NCBI GenBank assembly: GCA_964036195.1
Contig: OZ038457.1
Span: 10,753,147-10,817,146, forward strand
Reading direction: 5' to 3'
Source of the DNA: Sphaerolaimus hirsutus
Taxonomy: Eukaryota; Nematoda; Chromadorea; Monhysterida; Sphaerolaimidae
DNA length: 64,000 bases
Notes under the pieces: model-generated
What the model saw: only the letters and a program-made list of their open reading frames with translations
Database searches by the model: none
What the model was told of the DNA's origin: nothing
Part shown: positions 10,865 to 20,239 of the stretch, piece after piece
Layout: every line of letters starts with the position of its first letter
Numbering within the stretch: position 1 is the stretch's first letter
Position numbers and translations under genes: made by a program

Positions 10865-11310
10865 GTTGTATATAAACCCACGCTATGTCAGGTTTCAGGG
10901 CTCATATATAAGGTAGCAGTTGGTATTATTAGTCAATCTTGGCTCAACCACCAATCTATTTTCTCATTCTACAGTTGATCAGATCTCCACTCCAAATCTT
11001 TACCACATGTTTGTGATGTTTTAGAAGTTGGAAACATTGATCCTAGTAGAATCAGGACCACTTTCCTTCACACACCGAGCACCACACCATTGGCAGAGCT
11101 CAACACCTTTTGATTGTAACTCTGAATGTGCTAGGCAGTTCACTTGTGGTGCACAAGCTGAATGGAGAAGTTTCGAGAGATGTGGGTGCAACAAATATTT
11201 ACTTCTTAATGGAAAGAAAACACCTTTTTGTTGTCCGGAGTATTTGTATTTGTATTGTTTATTTGTATTGCCCTTGATATGACTACACGCCAGCGATTAT
11301 GTTAAATAAA
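10865..11310 (+). CDS. Possible small transcription unit with a Cys-rich open exon (unrecognised)
   Basis: Two TATATAA boxes (near 10,870 and 10,905) precede possible acceptors TTCTACAG (about 10,974) and GATGTTTTAG (about 11,024). An open frame follows to about 11,282, with AATAAA at about 11,303. The frame has no ATG and a stop directly before it, so it can only be a terminal exon. Cysteines fall as C-x3-C-x5-C-x12-C-x-C-x14-CC, as in secreted Cys-rich peptides, but I recognise no family. It may be a gene remnant or chance. Confidence 0.22.
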
Positions 11311-11620
11311 CACTGCCGCTTATATGAGTCGACTGAAAAGTTTTTGTATACAATCATAGCTTTGTACCAGCGTAAACACACATTTCCACATGACATACGC
11401 ATACACAGTACGTGAACACACACTGCACATACGTACATACGTGAAAAACACACATCGTATAAGAAAATATCGGAATTGAAGGTGTCGTAGAAGTCTTTCG
11501 TCCAACAGCTGCTAGAGGCCGATGGTGTCCGCGAGGAGAGCTGTATGCTGCCGGCGCGGTTGTAGTTGATGACTGTCCATAGATATGTATTTTTTGTCTA
11601 TTCAGCTGACATCCGTCAGC

Positions 11621-14600
11621 TCATACATGGTCGCACAGATTGTTGTTCGAAAATGCTGGTTCCCCATGCTGTGCAATTGAACATCTATCTAGGCATGTCA
11701 TTATATGAGCGTGCACTTTCGCTCTGTGCGAATGGCATCTTTTTGCGGAGATTGCCCATTTTATTAACTCTGAACCGTGTAGTGACTTTTCTACGCTACC
11801 ACACACACAACCTCCTGTTTTTTTTAGATCCATAAGCCTTCTTTGCGATGCCTTGTGAGCACATGATTTCCCAAACATATGACTTAAAGTCAGTGGGATA
11901 TTTAGACCTTTTCTGCTACAGGCATTACAGAATAGCATCTCATTTTTAGGATACTGTATACAGTTGTACCTGGCTTGCAGCCACAGCCAATATTTGCCTG
12001 ATAGACTTTTCAAGTTCAATTTATTGAGTGCTTCACCAAAACGTAGTTTTTGACTCGAATGGGTTATTAGTAATGCTAGACTTTCTCTTTCGCAGATCAA
12101 GTTTGTATATTTTTTCAGAGTGGCCTTTAACATGCACCGACTAAATGACAAACTGATACCAAATCGTTCTGCTGCTTGTACGACGCGACCGTAGATTGTG
12201 ATTGGCATTTGCCTGTTTTTATATTTTTTCGTTCCGACGGTACTTAGGAACGTGTATGCACTGTACAATAGCATATTCTGCGTTTGGCACAAATATCTAT
12301 CATAGTTCAGCATATGCCGTTGGAGGCGGTCTGACGGTCTGGTGCCCCCTAGCTCATGCCGCAGGGTATCATTGCAGCAGTTTTTTGGTAGTTTTGCAGC
12401 TCTTTTCAACGTTTGTAGGTACATTCTATCCATCAAATCTACGTGTTTTTGACGCACTGCAACCACTTCTAGTCCATATAAGATAGCGCTTTCGGCATAT
12501 GTTTTCCATATATGGTTTGCGTACCATAGTGGTCTGTGACTTCTACTGCTGCAACGAACTATCATCCCCTGCAGGCTTTTGGCTTTGTCCATCGATTTGT
12601 CTCTGTGTGTGGCAAAGGTATCCTTACTACTTGTGAACCATACGCCCAGATATTTGATTTTGTCTGTTTCTGTGATGAAAGTAGGCATATTTTTACGCGC
12701 AAACCCTAGACGCCACTTTTTGATTACATCAGCTTTTTTGCCCCATTTTAAAATAAAGCTTTTTGATGGATTTATTTGTAGGCTCCAATCCCATGCCCAT
12801 TTACTGAATATATCCATGATTTTTTGCAGTTCAAATTCAGTGTTGGCAGCCAGACAAATGTCGTCGGCAAACATTAAGGCGGGGACAACCTTTTTTTCCA
12901 GTCTTGCTCCATATCCGGATTCTTCCAAATGTAGCCGCAAATCAGCTAGATAGATTATGAACCCAGTGGGAGACCAGCAGCACCCTTGGCGTAGGCCCAT
13001 TGGGTAGTTTTTTAACCCAGTACATACATTGCCAAATTTCAAACGGCATTTTTGGTCCTCATAAGTATTGGATATAGCTGATATCAATTTGTGACTGTAG
13101 CCGAAATGACTCATTTTTGCCCAAAGTTTCCTTCTATCCACCCGATCAAACGCCTTTACTGCATCAACGAAACAAGTGTACAGGCTTCCCTTCATTTTAT
13201 CTGCATATTTTTTGCACCCTTGCAGTATTACTACATTATCTAGCGTTCTGCGTTTACCCCGAAACCCCCCTTGGATATCACCGAATCCGCCATTGGTTTC
13301 AAATGCGTGTAGCGTACGTTTATTAAGTATTGAAAGGTATAATTTTACAATATTGCAGCCGATCCCCAGTGTCCTATAGTTTTTTATGTCCATTGTGCTA
13401 CCTTTTTTGTGCAGAAATACCATTTCGCAGACACGCGCTGTGCTAGGAATTTTCTCTCCTTCGAACCACCGGTTAAAGATTGTTACGAGAGCCAAAATCC
13501 TGGAACAGTCAAATGATTTAAGAACCTCATGCTGTATTGACGTTGTTCCGGCTGATTTACCATTTTTCATTTTCTTGATGGCTGATCTTACCTCATTTTC
13601 ATCAATTGGCAGGTCCATCAATTTTTTGTCTTCCATTTTTATTATATTAGCACCTTTCCATATTCGTGCATCGAGATTTTCCGCCCCTGGGTTGGTTGTC
13701 ATGACAACATCCCATGCTTTTGATAGCTCTTTTTCAATATCATCATTTGAGGTAATGATACCATCAGCATTTTCCAGTGCAAAATTTTTAAACTCGGCTT
13801 TTTTGTATCCATTGACTAATTTATAAATTGAATTAACCCCCCATTGCGCGCTGGTGCTGGATTTTATGATGTAGTCACTTTCACCCTTCATTTCGCAGTG
13901 TTTCCTATATTTGCGTAGTTGCATACGGCATATCTGTAAGTGTAGAAGTGATTGACTGTCAGTTTTATTTTTTTTTAAATGTCGCCTTGCTGTATTTAAT
14001 TTTTTTATCAGTTTCGCCTCAGTTTCGTCATATGCCGCGCATTTCTTACCAGTGCCAGATTTTGACACTTTTTTACAGTGTTTGTGAACCGAATCAACGA
14101 GCATTTTATGGTCACAATTGCCTGCGTCCAGCGGATCATTCGATAGATTATTTTTAAACTCTGGAATCTCATGTATTTTTAGTTTTACCAGCGCAGGCTC
14201 GGCTTTTTGTTCATAAGTACTCTCTCCTGATGTCTTTACACTGAACTCAGCCATCAGCGCATTGTGGTCGCTTATTAAATTGCTATATTTACCATTTTCA
14301 TCCACTGCCCCGCGTACGAAGTTTAAGCTGCGTCCCATGTAGCAGATATAGTCTATGATTGAGCTGCAGTTGCTGCGCGTAAACGTCCATTTCCCGGACA
14401 TCCGTTTGTTAGCCAGCGTAATACCCGATTGTTTCAGCCAGTTTCTTATTATTTTGCCATTTTCATTCACTGGTTTATTGTTACCTTGTACCCCCCATTT
14501 GTCGCATCCTATATGGCCGTTTAAATCACCCAGTACTAAACTTGAAATACCTTTTTGTAGATTTTGGCGTAGAACTTCAGATACACTATGAAGTATTTCG

Positions 14601-17600
14601 GTATTCAGGGCTGCATTCGCATGATTTTTGCGTACTTTACCATTGTTTTCCAAATACACCAGAATCACGCTTACATTCTCATTTTGACATTTCACCATTA
14701 CATGCAGAATGTGATCTTGAACATCTCGCGATTCTGTATTTCCAACAAATTGACCGTGTAGATCACGTTTTACGTAGATTGTAAGCCCCCCCGCACAATT
14801 TTTGGATTTTTTAAAACAACTAAAGGCTTCATAACCATCAAGATCCGGGATATCGAGACCACATTTTGCCTGTGTCTCACATAGAGCAATCACATTTAAC
14901 TTTGTAACCCCCTTTTTGTGAATATCCCCCACCGTAGATGCCAGTGCAGTAAAATTTCCGCGCATTGCCCGGACATTTTGATAAAAAATACTTTTGATAA
15001 AAAATGCCCCACTTTTTGTGTGTAATCTTTTTTTACCTTTGTCATATAGATTTTTTAAACCTCCGCAGATCAACCCAGCCGTAGCAACCCCCACATTTTT
15101 TGAGTTTTTTACCCCCGGGTGTATATTAGCATCCATTGCGTACACACTTTCGCTGAGTAGGCATAGGTACATAACAAGCATGAATAGCGAGCAAGTGACA
15201 GTGTTATATTTATAATTTTTTTCAATGATAAAACCACAACATATAAATGTAAGGTAATCATAAAACGACGATTTCAAATTATCAGTTAGAGCATTTTTCA
15301 CTCTTTCCCAAATCAAGTTTTTTGCACCAAAAAAGCGATTTTTAAATAAATTTTGTGCATATTTTCGCCCGATCTCTATAAAAACCGTATTGGAAACTTT
15401 TTTCGTGAGATTTTCTATTCCATCTCCCAGCCGCATAGCAAAATACCAATACAAACACCGACACTTGTCTGTTGCAGAGGTGGTTTTGCACGTTTTGTCT
15501 AATTTTTTGCTGTCAGATCCGGAAAAATTAAATCGATCAATAATTTGACTGGTACCCTGGCAACAAGCGTTAGTACTTGGATCATACAAATTTCCAAAAA
15601 GTATCACCACAAGACGACATGCGCCAAAACTGCCATTTGCGTAATCGTGCCTGTACCTGAGAGAGTTTTTACCACGTTTTAGTGAATTTTTTGATACGTT
15701 CGCACTAATTTTACGAATTTCACCCAATTTTGTCATCAAACCCACCTTTTTATCGGCATAACCATCGCAGGGTTTCTTCAACCCCCCCTGTGGTATCCCC
15801 AAGTATTTTTGGAAGAACCATATTTGCCTCCAGCATTTCGCGTGTAGCCGCTGTCCACTCGCTGCTGAAAGCGCCCGCCGACCCGCTGTAAAAGTGGGAT
15901 TTCCTCCGATAGATATTTTTGTCGTGTATGAGTAAATGTTTTTGACAAACTTAGATTTGTCCTCTAAAAATTTTATCATCAATTCGCGGCAGCATATGGC
16001 ATCAAACGCCGCCGATGGGTGCAAACCATCCAATTTTATTCCAAACAAAAACCCGACGGGACCGGATTTGTTCCCTGTCAGTTTTTCAGAATTTTCAGAT
16101 AGCCATTTCAGGGGTTCCAGAACAACCACACGTTTTTCACCCTCCAAATAGTTTTTTGTGTGGTCTTCGAAGCACAGCATATAATCATGAAATTGGCGCA
16201 CATTCTCTGCCGACATGCCGTCTTCGATTCCCGAGGGCAATATCGGGTTGTGTGGTGCGAGCACAATTAGGGTGTGTACCATGCCGTGCTCATTTAACCA
16301 TTTCACAACCCTTTGAAGCATTTTCAACAGCGGTTTTAGGAAGTAGTTTTCCCAGATTTTTAGACGCGACGATTGACTGTGCGTCATTTCAGATTCAAAT
16401 AGCTCGCACGCCATCGAATCGAGGCACGTGCGCACGAAGAGCATGTCAAAATTTTTGTCAGGCTGGTATGACTGCATCACAATTGGCAGCATGCAGCCTA
16501 GGCGCTTGCCATTGAAAAGGTTGCCAAAATCAGTGACACATAATTGCACATTGCATTGCCGCGCCAGGCTGAAATTTTTATATTTACAATTACATTCACA
16601 TTTGCAGGATTCCTTAAATGTTAAAGTAGTTAATGTAACACACCGCCTTAGTTCTAATTTGCACCGATTTGTACAGCTATCACCAACAATTAACACCTTC
16701 AGTTGCGTGAACGGCATATTAATTTGTTTATCTTTAATTAGACCCGGTTCCACGCCAAACATCTGTAGCGCCGGAAAATCTCTGTGTGGCGCATTTGGCA
16801 CCCATATACCACCCTCAAATATTAGAGAAATCAGACTTTTGATATTTATTTCACCATCAGCCACGTTTGGCACAGACACCATGCATAGATCGGCGTCGGT
16901 TGATAAACCCACAGCGCGCATGTTCACCACTTTGGCCAGAGCTGCCAGCGCAGTTTGTGGCAAATCCGATATTTTCACAACTTTTTGCCAATTATATTCC
17001 GAACTGCGACCCTTGCGTACCTGAGAGTGGTTGTAGTTTGAACCGTATGCGTTGTTATCTCCATATTCGTAAACCGTCCCAACATTTTCATGCGCCGCGT
17101 GCCCCTGCTCGGGATGCTTGTCCTGCTCAGCCCCAACCACCACGGTGCGCTGTTTTGAACTTGCGTTAGCGCCGCGCGGCCGATCTTCGCGTGACTGAGT
17201 GAGCATGAAATTAATGTTTGGAGTAATTGACGTATAAACTAGACCCCTCATTCTATCAAAAAATTTTTGTGTCCGCCCAACTTTTCTATTACATCTTTTC
17301 GCCCATTTTTGCGCAATTTTAGACCAGCGGGTTTTTGATATACACGAAGTAGGTATTTTTAAGTCCAGAAATCGCAAATAGAGGACATCAGCTATAACCT
17401 TATTCGATGTGTCCAAGTAACTCCCGATGCGCATGCTGCGCGGCGCCATCGAGCTGCTCGGCATCGAGCTGCTCGGCATCGAGCCGGTTGGCAGCTCGGT
17501 CGAGATGCCGCTACCGCGCGACTGCGATTTTGCGTACAAATAAATAGTATAGCCAGTTTTAGCACATACCGTAGCTAGTATTTTATTTTGCAAGTTTTTA

Positions 17601-17719
17601 CGAACATCGATTTTTATTCCATTTATAAGCCATCTGGCTGCGACACCCTTTTTATACAACACTGCTCGTCTTAAGACATAAATGGGCCCCATACTAACCA
17701 GGTTCAGATTTCCGAACAT
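11621..17719 (-). CDS. LINE ORF2: SGNH hydrolase + APE endonuclease + reverse transcriptase, 2032 aa
   Basis: The polyprotein is needed for target-primed reverse transcription. The start chosen is the ATG at 17,719, one base after the ORF1 stop; the frame also extends upstream to about 17,875 without being needed. Domains in order: a Ser/Met-rich low-complexity stretch (about residues 79-97); an SGNH/GDSL-type hydrolase with LIVGDS (Ser about 348) and DGLHPS (Asp 564, His 567); a Lys/Phe-rich spacer ending in a hydrophobic segment and DANIHPG (about 863-869); an APE-like endonuclease with YQNVR (about 913), GDLNGH (Asp 1065) and SDHN (1150-1153); a reverse transcriptase with FADD (1617-1620) and an upstream FVDAVKAFDRVD block; a C-terminal CNAC...H...C zinc-like motif (about 1931-1953). 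There is no RNase H. Conserved active-site residues are present, so activity is plausible. The hydrolase call rests on two motif blocks; its Gly and Asn blocks are unclear. Confidence 0.86.
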   Translation of the reverse strand: MFGNLNLVSMGPIYVLRRAVLYKKGVAARWLINGIKIDVRKNLQNKILATVCAKTGYTIYLYAKSQSRGSGISTELPTGSMPSSSMPSSSMAPRSMRIGSYLDTSNKVIADVLYLRFLDLKIPTSCISKTRWSKIAQKWAKRCNRKVGRTQKFFDRMRGLVYTSITPNINFMLTQSREDRPRGANASSKQRTVVVGAEQDKHPEQGHAAHENVGTVYEYGDNNAYGSNYNHSQVRKGRSSEYNWQKVVKISDLPQTALAALAKVVNMRAVGLSTDADLCMVSVPNVADGEINIKSLISLIFEGGIWVPNAPHRDFPALQMFGVEPGLIKDKQINMPFTQLKVLIVGDSCTNRCKLELRRCVTLTTLTFKESCKCECNCKYKNFSLARQCNVQLCVTDFGNLFNGKRLGCMLPIVMQSYQPDKNFDMLFVRTCLDSMACELFESEMTHSQSSRLKIWENYFLKPLLKMLQRVVKWLNEHGMVHTLIVLAPHNPILPSGIEDGMSAENVRQFHDYMLCFEDHTKNYLEGEKRVVVLEPLKWLSENSEKLTGNKSGPVGFLFGIKLDGLHPSAAFDAICCRELMIKFLEDKSKFVKNIYSYTTKISIGGNPTFTAGRRALSAASGQRLHAKCWRQIWFFQKYLGIPQGGLKKPCDGYADKKVGLMTKLGEIRKISANVSKNSLKRGKNSLRYRHDYANGSFGACRLVVILFGNLYDPSTNACCQGTSQIIDRFNFSGSDSKKLDKTCKTTSATDKCRCLYWYFAMRLGDGIENLTKKVSNTVFIEIGRKYAQNLFKNRFFGAKNLIWERVKNALTDNLKSSFYDYLTFICCGFIIEKNYKYNTVTCSLFMLVMYLCLLSESVYAMDANIHPGVKNSKNVGVATAGLICGGLKNLYDKGKKRLHTKSGAFFIKSIFYQNVRAMRGNFTALASTVGDIHKKGVTKLNVIALCETQAKCGLDIPDLDGYEAFSCFKKSKNCAGGLTIYVKRDLHGQFVGNTESRDVQDHILHVMVKCQNENVSVILVYLENNGKVRKNHANAALNTEILHSVSEVLRQNLQKGISSLVLGDLNGHIGCDKWGVQGNNKPVNENGKIIRNWLKQSGITLANKRMSGKWTFTRSNCSSIIDYICYMGRSLNFVRGAVDENGKYSNLISDHNALMAEFSVKTSGESTYEQKAEPALVKLKIHEIPEFKNNLSNDPLDAGNCDHKMLVDSVHKHCKKVSKSGTGKKCAAYDETEAKLIKKLNTARRHLKKNKTDSQSLLHLQICRMQLRKYRKHCEMKGESDYIIKSSTSAQWGVNSIYKLVNGYKKAEFKNFALENADGIITSNDDIEKELSKAWDVVMTTNPGAENLDARIWKGANIIKMEDKKLMDLPIDENEVRSAIKKMKNGKSAGTTSIQHEVLKSFDCSRILALVTIFNRWFEGEKIPSTARVCEMVFLHKKGSTMDIKNYRTLGIGCNIVKLYLSILNKRTLHAFETNGGFGDIQGGFRGKRRTLDNVVILQGCKKYADKMKGSLYTCFVDAVKAFDRVDRRKLWAKMSHFGYSHKLISAISNTYEDQKCRLKFGNVCTGLKNYPMGLRQGCCWSPTGFIIYLADLRLHLEESGYGARLEKKVVPALMFADDICLAANTEFELQKIMDIFSKWAWDWSLQINPSKSFILKWGKKADVIKKWRLGFARKNMPTFITETDKIKYLGVWFTSSKDTFATHRDKSMDKAKSLQGMIVRCSSRSHRPLWYANHIWKTYAESAILYGLEVVAVRQKHVDLMDRMYLQTLKRAAKLPKNCCNDTLRHELGGTRPSDRLQRHMLNYDRYLCQTQNMLLYSAYTFLSTVGTKKYKNRQMPITIYGRVVQAAERFGISLSFSRCMLKATLKKYTNLICERESLALLITHSSQKLRFGEALNKLNLKSLSGKYWLWLQARYNCIQYPKNEMLFCNACSRKGLNIPLTLSHMFGKSCAHKASQRRLMDLKKTGGCVCGSVEKSLHGSELIKWAISAKRCHSHRAKVHAHIMTCLDRCSIAQHGEPAFSNNNLCDHV
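17440..17505 (-). repeat. 15-bp tandem repeat inside LINE ORF2
   Basis: GAGCTGCTCGGCATC is repeated about three times on the + strand, the last copy diverged. In ORF2 it encodes the repeat GSMPSSSMPSSSMAP. Being a multiple of three, copy-number change keeps the frame. Confidence 0.75.
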
Positions 17720-17720
17720 T

Positions 17721-20039
17721 TCAACATATCTTTTTTTGTGTTTCCAGCTGGGGGTTGGCACACCAGATACCGGTGCCAGTATATTTGGCGTAATCGCGGT
17801 CATACATTTTGGTTTCCGCCGGATTTTCAGTGTGTATTTTGCGCAATCCGTCACAAAGATCCATGTATACTTCACCCAGTAGCCCCCAGTAGGGTTTACC
17901 CCAGCCCTCCCTTTGTTCGTCCGGCAGCAACACCTTCGTGAGAAAGCACAATTTGCGGCTATATGACATGGTTTTTAGATTGGAGGTGCCTTCTGTAGGC
18001 ATATTATAAATCCAACCATACCCTTTTTTGTTCTTTTTGGTTTTATAATCCCAATAAAAAGCACGCAAGTTTGTACTATTATACGCGTTTTGATGTTTTA
18101 TTTGTTTTTCTGTATTCGCAAAAAACAGTGTGTGAACCCCCGAGGTAAACCCCCGAACCCCCATGGAATGCTTTCCAGCGGTAACTATATTCAGTAGATT
18201 TTTCCCCATTTTTAGAGTGTCATACATGTCTGACCCAACAACAAATCTATTTTGAGTAATTACCTCTGGCTCATACTTCTCGGCGCCAATCATTAGCGCA
18301 GATCTGAAGTCGTCCGGTCGATTCACAGAGTAGGGGTAGACGCCGCAGCTGCGCATCTGTCTGTGCAACGTTTTTCCATCAATTTCCTGGTATGTGCGCA
18401 CCAGGGTCGATGCGAGAGGTTTATTGACAGCCAGGGCCGATTGTACCTGAGTCGATGTATGTGTTGTGTATATTGGATCTATTGTCTGTACACCTGAGAT
18501 ATAAGTCCCGTTTTCAAATATTTTTGATCTCACCACTTGTCGCAGCGCCACGCACGCCGGGGTGAACTGGGCGTATTGCAACGTGTCTGCACTGTCTTTC
18601 CCGTACCAATTTTTCCCCTTAGGCAAAGACGCCCATAATGCCTGCGCCTTAAAGTACCATAGGCGGAAAGCATTGTCGTACATGTTCGGCGCGTGTGTGC
18701 GATAATCCCCATTTAGACGAAATAACTCTTGTAATTGATTTTCGCTTGCGCCGCAGTGCACCGATTGTAACTGTGGGGTAATGGAGATTTTTAGTAATAT
18801 TATGCATCGACATAAACCTACTTTTTTACATAGACCCATTTTTTTATACGCAGACCCACCCTTTTCACCAGTATATTTTGTGTATCCTCGTACAGTATTT
18901 GAGATCGTAATTTTAAACTTCGCAACCCATTTTGCAATGTTATTTATTTTTGACTTTTTGATGATTTTTATCACTACGCTATCAAAAAAGCGGTATACTT
19001 CTGAAGGGCTTATATACGACATAAAACCCCACAAATTGTATTTTTTCCCACTAACACGCATCAGACCCAACATCATGCAATTGAAACTCTCATCTAAACC
19101 TTCCAACATCACCACATGCGGCCACACCATAGAGAAGCAGTCGCTGTACTCGAATGTTGCAAAGTGGAGGGGTTCAGGCCCCTTAGGCGGGGCGGGGGTG
19201 GGTGGACTTCCGACCAATTTTAGCGCCTTAACCTCCTCACTGAGACATTTTAGCCGGGCATCGACATCACAGACATAACTCAAGAACGTGTGCATCGTGC
19301 CTAAGTCCACGGTTCGGTTGCCCTTACCCGAGGCTACGCGTTTTCCCATAGCCGCACGCAACAAATCGATGTCCAGTGTGTTCAGAATTGGGTCCTGGGA
19401 TGGGTAAACATTTCCCAGTGTGCGCCATATTATCCTATCCAGGTTAAATCCCATACCCCCCTTCCCAACCAATTTTTGCGGGTTTGTAACATCATCACGC
19501 TTCGGGGTCGATCCATGTTCGTCCAACGCCGGTTTCTTTGCGCCGATGTCACACTGCGTATAATTTTCGTATTGTAAAACAGTTGCGCAATTTAATAGCA
19601 GTAGTTGTATATACCAGCACCGTAGCATTTTGCCATGTATTTTAATACAGTTTTTGGGGTACCTTTCGCTTTTTGTATACATAATTTTGTGTATGACACC
19701 AATTTCACAATTTTTTCTGACCGGAGATTTTGACAAATGTGTTATCCCCATACGAACCTCTCCGGTATCCGCTTTTCGTTTTAGCACTTGAGTGGACTCC
19801 TCCATCGCATCAGCGGCCGCCGTCTCCCCGTGGTCAATTGTATTGGCCACATGCGCATCGCCCCCGTTGATAGACATGGTGCTGTCACTGGCCGTACTGG
19901 AGCTAGTCGAGGAGCCAGTTGATGAGCCACCCGACAACGATTTTGACCAAATAGTACTCGTGGGGGAATCCGGGGAGTATAATTTTGGACTTTTTGACTT
20001 TGACTCAAATTTTTGGCTAGTTTTGACAATTTTGGACAT
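17721..20039 (-). CDS. LINE ORF1, 772 aa, unknown type
   Basis: The start chosen is the first ATG of the long open frame (20,039), giving MSKIVKTSQKFESKSKSPKL. The frame continues upstream without an ATG. The N-terminus is Ser/Lys-rich (SSTGSSTSSST), followed by an unfamiliar folded-looking region with aromatic/Cys-rich blocks and the C-terminus GIWCANPQLETQKKIC. I see no CCHC zinc knuckle, RRM or coiled coil of the usual LINE ORF1 kinds. Two AT-rich stretches with many Lys/Ile (about residues 100-160 and 330-390) look like inserted low-complexity sequence that stays open. It ends TGA one base before the ORF2 ATG, so ORF2 is probably translated by termination-reinitiation. By position it is expected to be the RNA-binding protein, but that is inference. 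Confidence 0.72.
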   Translation of the reverse strand: MSKIVKTSQKFESKSKSPKLYSPDSPTSTIWSKSLSGGSSTGSSTSSSTASDSTMSINGGDAHVANTIDHGETAAADAMEESTQVLKRKADTGEVRMGITHLSKSPVRKNCEIGVIHKIMYTKSERYPKNCIKIHGKMLRCWYIQLLLLNCATVLQYENYTQCDIGAKKPALDEHGSTPKRDDVTNPQKLVGKGGMGFNLDRIIWRTLGNVYPSQDPILNTLDIDLLRAAMGKRVASGKGNRTVDLGTMHTFLSYVCDVDARLKCLSEEVKALKLVGSPPTPAPPKGPEPLHFATFEYSDCFSMVWPHVVMLEGLDESFNCMMLGLMRVSGKKYNLWGFMSYISPSEVYRFFDSVVIKIIKKSKINNIAKWVAKFKITISNTVRGYTKYTGEKGGSAYKKMGLCKKVGLCRCIILLKISITPQLQSVHCGASENQLQELFRLNGDYRTHAPNMYDNAFRLWYFKAQALWASLPKGKNWYGKDSADTLQYAQFTPACVALRQVVRSKIFENGTYISGVQTIDPIYTTHTSTQVQSALAVNKPLASTLVRTYQEIDGKTLHRQMRSCGVYPYSVNRPDDFRSALMIGAEKYEPEVITQNRFVVGSDMYDTLKMGKNLLNIVTAGKHSMGVRGFTSGVHTLFFANTEKQIKHQNAYNSTNLRAFYWDYKTKKNKKGYGWIYNMPTEGTSNLKTMSYSRKLCFLTKVLLPDEQREGWGKPYWGLLGEVYMDLCDGLRKIHTENPAETKMYDRDYAKYTGTGIWCANPQLETQKKIC

Positions 20040-20239
20040 GTGCCAAATTTTGAATTTTTTAATAGACGGGTATAAAACGGTGATAAAACGATGTATCTGC
20101 GTGTAACGGTCGTAGAAAAGGGTAAAAACGAAGTCGCAAACAAAAACTAAGACGGAAAAACCAAAGAAACACCGCCCCAAAGGGCGTCAGGGCGTACTCC
20201 ACAGACGTAGTCTCTCTTCTCAAGAAAAACCGGTTTTCG

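Larger units (their letters stand above)
11500..20230 (-). mobile_element. Non-LTR retrotransposon (LINE), apparently full length, two long ORFs
   Basis: A minus-strand element carries ORF1 (20,039-17,721) and ORF2 (17,719-11,621), both open with no frameshift or internal stop, which implies a young copy. The 5' leader lies around 20,040-20,230; the 3'UTR runs below 11,621. I could not fix the exact ends: there is no obvious poly(A) tail or flanking duplication, so the boundaries are estimates. It sits in antisense orientation between the two host genes. The APE-type endonuclease plus an SGNH hydrolase domain recall the CR1/L2 group, where an esterase is usually in ORF1. Clade assignment needs an RT tree. 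Confidence 0.88.

Noticed and set aside
15113-15136. Functional 2A ribosome-skipping site in LINE ORF2
   Set aside because: The essential NPGP is absent (HPGV), so skipping is not expected; kept only as a possible relic.
17720-17875. ORF2 start upstream of 17,719, overlapping ORF1
   Set aside because: The frame is open there only by overlap; the first codon is not ATG, and the ATG right after the ORF1 stop is the more economical start.
11566-17882. Plus-strand ORFs of 60-200 residues across the LINE
   Set aside because: They are antisense shadows of ORF2.
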